The notes beneath the pieces were generated by a model. It was not told where the DNA came from, made no database searches, and saw nothing but the letters and a program-made list of their open reading frames with translations. Below, piece after piece: positions 47,261 to 56,267 of a DNA stretch of 64,000 bases; within the stretch, counting starts at the first letter, position 1, and each line of letters begins with the position of its first letter. Both the position numbers and the translations under genes were made by a program. The stretch is from Phyto melanocephala (lineage: Eukaryota > Arthropoda > Insecta > Diptera > Rhinophoridae), in assembly GCA_941918925.1 (NCBI GenBank), contig OW799234.1:123589395-123653394 (forward strand), written 5' to 3'.

Positions 47261-48799
47261 TATCATCTATTTAACTCACAAGTTTATATGAAAATTGATT
47301 TTGTTAATTGAACTTCACAAACATAATTTACTTCACGTAATTTATTCTAAACAAGAAGTGTAAGTTGTACGCGCCTTTAAATTCAATCTAATTAATTTAA
47401 ATTATACAAATTAAATTTGCGTACAAAATATTTTCAGTGTAAAAATTCAAAAGGGGTAACAATCTTTTATACAATGACTGTTACGCTTGTTGGTAGTTGC
47501 TGTTGTACTCGTATTTATTTCAAACGTCATCAAAAAGGAAAATTTATATTGGGCTCATTATGATTTCATGAGAAAAAATTAGTTTTCTCCTCTCTAGCAA
47601 AGCCTTTTTCTTTCTTTTTTTTTTTGTTGAAAAGGAACACCTTTACAAGTTGAAAGAATATTTATTCTTTTTTTTAGTTTTTTATAAAAGGTGAAAGGCA
47701 TTGAATGTCGCTTTAGGTGTCCGAGAACTTGCAGGCAATTTTATCAAGATCTCATGTGCCTTTTGTTTTGAGAGAACCAACTGAAGAAATTCAATGCAAG
47801 AAAATCGTTTTAGTATTTAAATTTGTTTCATTAAGAATTAAGAGGTTTTGTTGTGTAAATTTATTTGTTGTTGTACGCTTGGATATTTTTAAGATTATGA
47901 AGACAAATAATTGAAAGCATAAGCCTTGTTGATAAGCAAAGGAATTTAGAATTTTTTTTTTCTTTTATATTTTTTACTTTTGCAAAAGCGGAACTGGTGT
48001 CCAGGTGAAACTGTTTTCTCATACACAAATTTATCTAGTGTCAGAAATTTTTAGGCTTTTTTAGAGTGTTTAGCAATCTTAGATTTTTTTTTAAGTCTTA
48101 ATAAATTTTAACAAAAAATTTTATAATTTTCCTTTGCCTGATTTTTTTTTATCTTAAACTAATTTTCTATTTTTTATAAATTTTATACTTTAAATAAGTA
48201 TGCTGTTAACGAAAATTTCTTAAACAAATAATTTTGCTTTATAACGAGTGTCTCCAAAATAAACGAAAGACTTAAATTTGCTGGTATGTTTTCAGTAAAA
48301 TGTAATGTTATCAAATTTACACAAAGGCATTTTTCAAGAAGGCAGATTTTACAATAGCAAAAAGGTTGGCCACAGTTCAAAAAAGTGTGACAGAATATGT
48401 TTGGAATATTGATATTATTGATATTGATTATTGATATAATTGATATTATTTCAACGTTTATGCAGAGTAATTTTTCAGTCGCACAGAGACTAGATTATTG
48501 TTGATGCAAAAAGCACACTTTGTTTAGAAACAAGTTCTTTTAATGTCTGTATCACGTGACTCGAGAAATTCTTAGAAGCTTTATACAGTCCTTAGTCAGT
48601 ATGATTTTGTCTCTCCATAGTTTAAAATTCAACTGTCACAAAAACTAAAGGCTAATGATCATGAGAAAAAAAGTTTGTTAAAAAAGTTAATAAACATGTG
48701 GTCAAGACCACAAGAATTAGATGCTGTCTGCTAAAATCGCAAAAATTTTCATATTTCAAATTCAATGAACTTACACAGGATTATCGGAAAATAAATGCA
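47261..48799. other. unrecognised AT-rich sequence
   Basis: Nothing recognised; a TTGATATTAT-type local repeat at 48402-48450 (GATATTGAT/GATATAATTGATATTAT). Confidence 0.4.
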
Positions 48800-49640
48800 T
48801 CTACAATGTCTCACCGTTTTGTACATCACCATTCCTTGAAATATCTTGTTGTGGAAATAGATCTCTCAGTAATTCCATTGTAATCCTGGCTGTATGCGAC
48901 GTGGCATAGTCTTGTTGAAACCACATGTTAGTCAAGTTTTAAGCATGCAGTTGTGGCATTAAAACGTTTTCAATCATATCACGATATGGCTCCCCATTGA
49001 CAGTTTCAGCCGTTTTCAGTTTCAAAGAAGTAAGGACCAATGATTCCACCTGACGAAATTGCATACCAGGCTGTCACTTTTAATGAGGATTTTTTATCGC
49101 CCAGACCCGGCTATTTTGTTTATTATCATAGCCATTCAAATAAAAATGTGCCTAGTCACTTATTATGTTTTTCTTTTTCATGAAAATCGGGGTTGTCATT
49201 GGTGAGCTGTAACATCCTTTTCGAACATTTACGGCGGCGTAAATGGTCTTCTGGAAGAGGCTGTTGTGTCAACTAAATCTTAAATGGAAACAAATGCAAA
49301 ATTGTGGTCAAAATTGTTTTTTGAAGACGATGTTCCTGAGCACGGCGTTGAATTGAGATTGATTGTTGTGATCACTATCTTAAACAAAAGTAATGTTTTC
49401 TACCGATCTTAGAGTACGTTGTAGTCCATGCTTAGGCCTATCAGCTACAGTCCCTCTTTCTTCGAAATCATTCACTACGCGATAAATAGTGCGTCTTGTT
49501 GGCACGTTGTTTCTCCCAAAAATATTACGTAACTTTCCCATAGTCACAGTAAGCCCTTTAATTAGTCTGCGTAAAATATTAAATAATATTATATTTGAAA
49601 AGATATTACTAGTTCTCACTAATAATCTGACTCAACTATT
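48800..49640 (-). pseudogene. Tc1/mariner transposase gene, multiply broken
   Basis: Minus strand, from the right: LRNIFGRNNVPTRRTIYRVV and NDFEERGTVADRPKHGLQRT, RSVENI (49380-49600); QFNAVLRNIVFKKQF (about 49340); the first aspartate region NIISD-stop-AHFYLNGYDNKQN (about 49110-49165); NPH-stop-KWQPGMQFRQVESLVLTSLK; TVNGEPYRDMIENVLMPQLH (about 48945-49005); NMWFQQDYATSHTARITMEL (about 48870-48930) with the second aspartate; and LFPQQDISRNGDVQ. Several stops and frameshifts. The N-terminal start codon region is poorly kept. Confidence 0.85.
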
Positions 49641-50449
49641 CACCAAACATGCAAAGAAAAAAATTGGTTGTGGTAATCATAATCTAAGAGCAACATACTA
49701 TAATTGAATTGTATGATTGTGGCTAGAACATATAATATTTGTTAGTTATCATTATTATGTTTAATTAAAGTATCATTCAATAATCTTATATATTACTACA
49801 ATTGAAATCGACAATCTTTGCTTTTTTACGGCATATTATTGTCTTTTGCTGTAACATACACATATCGATTGTACTTGCATTTTTCATTGCAATTTTTATA
49901 TCAATATTTTTTTTTTAATTTTTGTGTATTTTTTTGACTTATCAAATTTTTAAAATAACAAAAATTTATTCAACAAAAAGAAGAACAGTTCAAATCAAAA
50001 TATTATTTTAAAAAAATATTACTTGCTTTCTGAACATACTATTGTCTCATATATTTTTTAATGATCATTTGTAATTTTAAATGATTTTGAATTTAATATT
50101 ATTTTTTTTAAATCATACTATTTTCAAATGCCAATCATATCGAAATTTATACGAAAAGTAAACATTAAATGATAAAACTCAAATAAAAGCTTGATAATCG
50201 TAACAAAACCTGTGTATAATGCAATAAAATAAATTTAATTATTACTTGTTTTCGGCAACCAAATATTGTTTTAGAGAACATAATATGATCGTCGTGATCA
50301 TGTCGTAACCATGGTTTTTCATTGCGTGAATCGAGAGAATATGTAATGACGTTCAAAATCAAAAAAGTCGACAGCACTTGTATTTATCAATGTGGAAAAA
50401 GAATTCGATTCATTGCAGCAAACGTGTTCAATTTTATTTTCTAATTTAC
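49641..50449. other. unrecognised AT-rich sequence
   Basis: Nothing recognised on either strand. Confidence 0.4.
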
Positions 50450-51060
50450 CTAATAAGGCTCGCTAAAAGCCGTTTTATGGCAGATACTTTTGTGTCTATA
50501 TAGGAAACTGCCTTCCTGCAGGGGAACCGCAGGGTTTTGACCTCGGTCCTATTCTGTGCTAACTTGCGCTTAATTAGTCCTCGTAGACTCTCTTCATATG
50601 CTGACGATCGGGCAGTTAATTTTACACATGAACTTAGAATAACTACAGCTCAGATTAGAAGAGTACTATACTAAATAGAAATTTAAAATTAATCCAAATA
50701 AAACACAAGCTATCTTTTGTAGAAGGAAAACCTTGTTATATACCTAATTATAACTTTATTCTTTTAGGTAGCAATAAAAGTTGCTCTACTTACTTAGGAA
50801 TCTGATTGGACACTAAATTTATTTTAATGCCATTTTTAATTACGTTATGGAAAATGTTAATAAATATATATTTGCAGAAACTCCCTTTTGAGCAACACAA
50901 ATAAATTTTTAATTGTTAAAACAATTTTTCAGGCTGTCCAGTTTGGGGCAACCGCGCTATAACACATTTAAAACGCCTTTAAGTAGAGCAAAACATAATT
51001 TAAGAATTTGGTTTTAAACAACCATTGCATTACTCCGCTAGTAGAGTACACATGATCAGT
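50450..51060 (+). pseudogene. Jockey-like reverse transcriptase relic
   Basis: GNCLPAGEPQGFDLGPILC (about 50507-50563) corresponds to the RT motif AGVPQGSVLGPILF. SSYADDRAVNFTHELRITTA (about 50594-50653) contains the catalytic YADD intact. Then come QIRRVLY, NPNKTQAIF-like sequence (about 50694), VMENVNKYIFA (about 50845) and RAKHNLRIW. This order is palm and thumb of a Jockey-type LINE RT. Stops and frameshifts are frequent. The endonuclease and C-terminus are missing; a SINE follows at once. Confidence 0.8.
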
Positions 51061-51070
51061 AATACCAAAC

Positions 51071-51262
51071 ATTGTGGTGACCCGGTGGACTAGCCTCTAG
51101 TGTGCTGTTCTGCTAGTTCGGGGGTTGCGGGTTCGATTCCCGCCAGAGACTCTGAACTGGTCTGATTCTCTTTCTGTTCTAGTCTATCTATTCAATTGGG
51201 CTGGGCATAGGTGTATACCTGTCGTGGATAGAAGTTTTATTACTTTCTACTTAACAAATAAA
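51071..51262 (+). mobile_element. tRNA-derived SINE with a LINE-like 3' tail
   Basis: The head has a polymerase III B box GGTTCGATTCC (51130-51140) inside a perfect tRNA T-arm (GCGGG-TTCGATT-CCCGC, 51127-51143). An A-box-like TAGCCTCTAGTGTGC lies about 40 bases upstream. The rest of the tRNA fold is poor, so it is a SINE and not a tRNA gene. The tail CTGGGCATAGGTGTATACCT GTCGTGG (51201-51227) matches the 3' UTR of LINE family L1 (29521-29547) at 26 of 27 positions, including a foldable ATAGGT-GTAT-ACCTGT. A short A-rich end follows. Retroposition by that LINE is the natural inference. It lies about 96 bp before the splice acceptor at 51358. Confidence 0.78.
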
Positions 51263-51327
51263 TATAAATGTTTTTAAAAATTTTAGTACTTAATTATAAG
51301 AAAAAATATCTCTTTAATATGAACTTT

Positions 51328-51358
51328 ATTTAATATTTTTTTCTTCTTTTCTTTTCAG
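51328..51358 (+). other. candidate 3' splice site
   Basis: TTTTTTTCTTCTTTTCTTTTCAG is a long pyrimidine tract ending in CAG (51356-51358), and TTTAAT upstream could serve as branch point. Directly after it the sequence changes from T-rich to A/C-rich, as at an exon start. Confidence 0.55.
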
Positions 51359-52010
51359 TTCTTAGTTTCATTATACTAGAAGTAAGTAGTCAAGGGAAAT
51401 AATTTAAAACAAATAATAAGAAAAACAAACAACTGCCATTGTAATAAAACTAGCAACAAAATTAATATATAAAATATACGAAAATGTAGTTTTCATTAAA
51501 AAAAAGAAAATAACAAAAAAACAACAACAAATGAGCAAAAAGAAAATAAAAGCTGCCACAATAAGAACTCAAATAAAACAACACCTCCAAAAACAGCCAA
51601 ATTTCTTCCTAAAAAACTTCAAATAAATAAAAACCCAAAGAAATAAAAATAAACAATGTAAAACAATGTAGTTGAAAGTAACAACTTGACAAATTCCACA
51701 CAGCAACCGAAAACATCAGTCAATCTATCAAGACAACAAACAGCCTATAGAAATACAGAGAAAATAAAAAGCATGCCACACCTTTACCACAACAACAACG
51801 AAAAACTAATTGAAATTTGGCTGTAAAACAAAAAAGTAAAGAAAATGGCATGTGATTGCAAAGTTAAGAAAGCAAAGAGGCAGTAAAAAGGAAAAATTGC
51901 AAAACAGAACAAAAAAATAAAAAAAAAGTTTTTGGTCAAATAAAGACGCTACACAACAAATTCTTCAAGCCCTTGTAAAATTTAAGAAATTTAAAGTAAC
52001 GACGCTACCA

Positions 52011-52478
52011 ATGAATGAATCCGCGTTTGCAATTGAAACAACAAAAACAACAACAGCAAAATATCATACAAAAACACATTACGTTGTTGGCGTATTGAAG
52101 CAGAAATTTTTAACGGAACACCCCACGGCGACTAAATCATCATTAGCGGCCACAACTTTAGCTACAAACACAATAGCTACATTCTACATTCACAAGCGAA
52201 AAACTGTTACAGTTATATTAACACTACTACCACAACCAACACGACCACCAATAGTAACAACGTCGAGAAAAATACCACCCTCTCCTTATCGACTACAAGC
52301 ACAACTATTGCTACTACAATTTAGGACAGCATCAGTTGCAGCAATATTAGACAAGTTGCTGCAAAACTACTGCACCACTACAGCTTTAGCTAAAACTACA
52401 AATTTAGATTATTTCTTTAGTTGCTGGCTTAAATGTAGTTGTGGCCTGAATAAAACGCCGCAACAAAGCTTCAGATAG
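52011..52478 (+). CDS. 155-codon upstream open frame in the leader
   Basis: Starts ACCAATGAATGAATCC with an acceptable initiation context. It begins MNESAFAIETTKTTTAKYHT, is rich in threonine, has a leucine-rich stretch near residues 93-105 (LQAQLLLLQF) and a cysteine cluster near the end (CWLKCSC). It ends about 1 kb before the main start codon. No domain was recognised. The Thr/Thr-Ala bias follows from ACA/ACT-rich leader DNA, so it may be chance. If translated it would strongly limit scanning to the main start. Confidence 0.25.
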   Translation: MNESAFAIETTKTTTAKYHTKTHYVVGVLKQKFLTEHPTATKSSLAATTLATNTIATFYIHKRKTVTVILTLLPQPTRPPIVTTSRKIPPSPYRLQAQLLLLQFRTASVAAILDKLLQNYCTTTALAKTTNLDYFFSCWLKCSCGLNKTPQQSFR

Positions 52479-53496
52479 CAAAAGGCATCTTACTTTGGAT
52501 TGGTTTCTTAATCTAACAACTTTCCCCCACTACCGCTCTCTTTCCGTGCGACTACAAATTTTGTTATTTGTAGCTTTGCAGCTGTTCAACCACCGCTAAG
52601 AAAAGAAAAACATTTAAAAACAAAAAAAAAAAAGAATTTAAACAAACTACTTAAGCCACAGAAACAACGAAAACTATAACTAAAACTACTTACTGTAAAA
52701 CTTGGCAAAAAATCTTGCAATTCTCTTTAATTATATTTGTATGATAATGAAAATAATAAAATAAAACTTAAATTTTGATAACAATAACCATAAGAAGTAG
52801 AAGAAGAATAAGAACAAAAACTATTCAAAACAATACCATTATGACTGCCACCATTGTTGAAAAGATTTTTTAAAAGTGCTTATTACGTTTCTACAATGGA
52901 CAATTAACATCAGCAGCAGCATTGCCAGCAGCCACTACAGCACTTTGCTGCAAAAAATAAAAGAAACTTTAAAACTATTAGTTACAACAAAACAAATACT
53001 TGTAACAAAAACATCAACAGTAACTGAAATTGCAATTGAAACTATTACTTAAAACATTTTGCAGCCAACCAACCAACTAACCATCCATCATAACTCGCCC
53101 ACTCACTGATTGCTTCTACGTATGCCACCGACAAAGAATTGTTTGCTATAGGGCTTCTTCAAACCACATCACTAGCATCAGTAGCAGCAACATTTTTCCT
53201 GCAAAAAGAACTTAGACAACAACAGCAGCAACAAAGACAAAACAAAGACTACAATCCAACATCAAAACTATAATTTTAATACTATAGAGAGTACAAGATT
53301 TTCAACTTGATCTTTTGTTTAGCATTTTGTTGTTGTCGTTTTTTTTTTTTTTTTTCATTTCACATTTCTATTTGTTGCACAACGAGGGCCAACAACGAAA
53401 AATTCATCACAGCACAAAATCATCGCAGAATCAAGACAATTCATAAAGGATAAAGCAAAAAACAAAAAGGCAACAAAAAACATCACAAAAGGGGAA

Positions 53497-53505
53497 ATGA
53501 GATGA
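53497..53505 (+). promoter_or_regulatory. two-codon upstream frame overlapping the main start
   Basis: ATG AGA TGA: the stop codon shares bases with the main ATG (53502-53504) in the string ATGAGATGAAG. Termination here would place ribosomes directly on the main start, a layout suited to reinitiation. Seen directly; function is inferred. Confidence 0.5.
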
Positions 53506-53556
53506 AGTGGTTTCAAGTGGCATTAGATATGATTCTTGTGCTTTCATTCATATCAA
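53502..53556 (+). CDS. first coding exon with signal-peptide-like N-terminus
   Basis: Reads MKWFQVALDMILVLSFIS and then the first base of the next codon before GTAAGT. A basic residue at position 2 followed by a hydrophobic run (positions 10-18, MILVLSFIS) fits the start of a signal peptide, so the product is probably secreted or a membrane protein. Many fly surface-receptor and adhesion genes put their signal peptide on such a first coding exon after a long leader. The exon is in phase 1 at its end. The next exon is not found within the remaining 10 kb, meaning a long intron. I do not recognise the gene and give no name. Without splicing the frame would read on only through the donor (SSKYIR), which supports an exon end. 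Confidence 0.6.
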
Positions 53557-53562
53557 GTAAGT
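53557..53562 (+). other. 5' splice donor GTAAGT
   Basis: TCAA|GTAAGTAC matches the donor consensus at six of six intron positions and lies directly after the signal-peptide-like codons. Confidence 0.6.
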
Positions 53563-54080
53563 ACATACGGTATGTTTTTATTGTTATTATATTTCAATTA
53601 CACATACACGCACTCAATCCCTCTCTATACATACAATTGTATTATAATACCGATACATAAGTAAAAAGGATATGCAAACAACTACAAATAAATGTTTATT
53701 ATTTCAACTCAATTACAGTACGAGATATTAAAATAAACGCTACATTTTAGGCTCATCATATCTATGTATGTGTCTCATTAACGATACGAGTACATTTTTT
53801 TATTTGATTTTAAGGATGTCTTATATTTGTGTAAAATTTAAAGAAAAGTGATTTTTTGTTAAAAAATTTAAAAAAATGACATTTTTGTGGTAAGTTTTCG
53901 TTAGGCTTGGCTTTATAAAAAACGTTTATAAAAACTATCAGAAATTTACAGAACATCTATCTATCTATCTATCTACCTACCAATCTATATATGTATCAAT
54001 CTATGTAAGAAGTGTATCGAAAAAAATTTTTATTTGCATTAAGTTTAATAAAACTCTAATCTTGCAATATAGAAACTCTT
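53563..54080. repeat. putative intron start with TATC microsatellite
   Basis: AT-rich, nothing coding. A (ATCT)n run with ACCT variants lies at about 53953-53983. Confidence 0.6.
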
Positions 54081-54720
54081 TAAAATACAATGCTTCCAAC
54101 TTCGTCGGCTTGTTGACATAGACCAATGATTTGACATAGCCCTGAGGAAAAAAGTCTACCGGCGTTAAATCGCACGAACGAGGTGGCCAATTTACTGGTC
54201 CATTTTTTGAGATAGCACGCTCACCAAACTTACTCTTGAAAAAAAAACGGTTGTAACATGTGCTGTGTGGCTGGTGGCCACATGTCGTCCAAGTTCATGC
54301 TTTTCAATTCGGGCCAAAAATAATCAGTAATCATGGCGCGATAACAATCATTATTGTCGACGAAAAAATATGGCCCAATGACGCGGTCGGCATGCAAACC
54401 GCACCAAACAATTATTTTTTAAAGATGAAGTGCTGATTCATGAAGCTCATGTTCACCACACCAATAACACATATCTTTCTTATTGACAAACCCTTTGCGC
54501 AAAAAAAAAATGAGGGCGAGAAAACTGAAGTTACCGCTCTTATACTTGCGGTCACCAGCTCCGAATTTCGTAGCACATTTTTAAAATTTGCATACGTTGT
54601 TCGTTCGTGTACTTAACCATGAGGAAAATGTTGAGTTTACCGCAAAAAAGGAAAGTAACAGTTAGATGATCAGCGTTCACAAATTAAATTCAAAGTTGCC
54701 AAGTACCTTCCAATGGGTTG
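54081..54720 (-). pseudogene. Tc1/mariner transposase gene, broken
   Basis: On the minus strand ATGGTTAAGTACACG (about 54620) begins MVKYTNEQRMQILKMCYEIR, a helix-turn-helix N-terminus. After a deletion come GFVNKKDMCYWCGEHELHES, IVWCGLHADRVIGPYFF, RAMITDYFWPELKSMNLDDM and W..ATQHM in which the catalytic QDGAT is damaged. Near the left end ARSFVRFNAGRLFSSGLCQI and VCQQADEVGSI-type frames correspond to PPRSCDLTPVDFFLWGYVKS and VYVNKPTKLE in other frames. Several frameshifts. It is inactive. Confidence 0.8.
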
Positions 54721-54766
54721 TTACTTCTTAACAAAAATTTTCGCTTAAAGTTGTATATATAAAGTT

Positions 54767-54830
54767 TTATACCCTTCGCCTGTGGTGCACAAGGGTATAT
54801 ACAGCTTTGTCACACCGTTTGAGTTCTTTA
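54767..54830 (+). repeat. INE-1-like element, left end, split by insertion
   Basis: TTATACCCTTCGCCTGTGGTGCACAAGGGTATATACAGC..TTTGTCACACCGTTTGAG is the left hairpin end of the element whose body resumes at 55513. Confidence 0.75.
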
Positions 54831-55512
54831 TTATACCCTTCACACAGCGAAAAAGGGTATATATAGGTTTGTCATTCCGTGTGACATTTCTACAATTTTC
54901 ATTTCCGACCCCATAAAGTATATATTTTCTGAAAGCTTATGAATAGGTAAGTCGATTAAGCTCTGTCCGTCTGTCCGCGTGTATGTTGAAATCAACTTTT
55001 TGAAGCCCCCCGACATAGCTTGGACCCGGGTGAGGTATTAAAATATCAGAAATATTCGGGAGTAGAACGGTATTGAAAATCAGAAACATCGGTACATAAA
55101 CAACTGAGATATGAGCAAAAACCCAAGACCACCTCGATTTTTTTTTCACAAAAACAACATTACAACAACAACATATGTACATACAAACGTGTATACTGAT
55201 TAGAGAAAACGTGGCATCGAATCCCAGTTGAGCCAAAAAAATTTATTTTTTATATTTTTTTTTTTTTAATTTTTTTGTTTTATATTAATTATATATATTT
55301 TAATTATTTAAAAAAAAAAATTTTTTTTTTAATTTTTTTTTTTAAATTTTTTTTTTAAATTTTTTTTTTAATTTTTTTTTTTTCTTTTAACATACACACG
55401 TAAAGTTATAATTTTAAAATGGGATGTTTTTTATGTGTATGTACGTACTTCATATGGAAGGGTATATAAGATTCGGCACAGCCATATATAGCGCTCTTAC
55501 TTGTTTTTTTTT
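54831..55512 (+). mobile_element. INE-1/DINE-1-like element, short type, complete and nested
   Basis: Complete element from TTATACCCTTCAC-ACAGC-GAAAAAGGGTATA to ATTCGGCACAGCCATATATAGCGCTCTTACTTG plus a T run. The right hairpin is worn (GCACAGCCATAT in place of GCACGGCCGAAT). The T/A tract is at 55240-55390. It sits inside another copy of the same family. The 99-codon minus-strand frame inside begins MAQLGFDATF, as does the frame in 18888-19670; it comes from shared repeat sequence. Confidence 0.85.
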
Positions 55513-56267
55513 GTGTTGGTTGAAATCAACTTTTAGAAGCAACGATATGTTCGTCAGATCTGTGCATGGTATCAATCTTTTGCAAATCTTCGGAAATGAA
55601 TTGCTTTTGAAATTCAGCAAAATCGACCTATAGCTTTCTGTAATATGAGCAAATAAACACGAATGCTTCTGTTTTATCCCATATTTTTACTACAAAAATT
55701 AAAATTTTTCAGCCATAGAATAATTTATAGGTACCTTTGCTACTATTTGTAGATATAATATGCCTCTAGAGATATTCGTGAAAAATTTTGGATAAATCGG
55801 CTTCTAATCGTTAAAGTTATAGGCAAAAAATATTCCAAAAATTTACAAACTAAAACCAATTTTTCAGCTTCTAGACAACCAAGAGAGTCAATATTGTTAT
55901 CATCTGAAAGGACTTGACTAGTGCAATATAAAGTACTATAAAACAAGTTAAAATTCATGGCAGCCGCCACTACAAAATGGCGGACAATAAATTTATATAT
56001 GGGTAAAATCTGGTATATTAAAATGTAACTCCTTCAACCCCCACAATATTGGAATCAAATGAAAGGGCTTGACTAGTAGAACACAGTTAACTACGTAAAA
56101 AAATATAAAAATTTTAAATCGAGAATGGCGTCGGAAATAATAAAGAAAAATGTCATGTAACATGAAGTGTAGGCTAAGCTACTATGTGGGATTATATCTA
56201 TGTACATGATAGTGAATAGTATTATACGATACGGCACGGCCGAATATTGCACTCTTACTTGTTTTTT
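55513..56267 (+). mobile_element. INE-1-like element, long type, body and right end
   Basis: GTGTTGGTTGAAATCAACTTTTAGAAGCAACGATATG continues the element opened at 54767. Blocks seen in 36940-38066 follow in reverse order (TATAGCTTTCTG, GGTACCTTTGC, ATATTGTTATCATCTGAAAGG, CCGCCACTACAAAATGGCGG, ATCAAATGAAAGGGCTTGAC). It ends with ACGGCACGGCCGAATATTGC ACTCTTACTTG. About 150 bp that should lie between the two pieces (core with CCGACCCCATAAAG and the GTCCGTC repeats) is missing. Confidence 0.78.

Larger units (their letters stand above)
51359..53556 (+). other. long 5' leader exon of a host gene (inferred)
   Basis: A 2.2-kb block that is poor in T and rich in A and C on the plus strand, with many AACAAC, CAACAG and AAAAC runs. 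This strand bias begins at the candidate acceptor and is seen nowhere else in the window; such CAA-rich leaders are typical of fly genes with large introns, often neural ones. No transposon was recognised inside. It ends with a start codon (53502) and a GTAAGT donor (53557). There may be further introns inside, and the transcription start upstream is unknown. Trinucleotide CAG/CAA repeats at 52905-52935 and 53170-53235 fit the picture. Gene identity cannot be told from the leader. Confidence 0.55.

Noticed and set aside
51071..51146. tRNA gene
   Set aside because: B box and T-arm are perfect, but no 7-bp acceptor stem and no regular anticodon arm could be drawn; it is better explained as a SINE head.
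54937..55236. 99-codon minus frame beginning MAQLGFDATF, also present at 19057-19287
   Set aside because: Both lie in copies of the same INE-1-like repeat, a family without coding capacity; the copy at 3491-4252 has stops in this frame.
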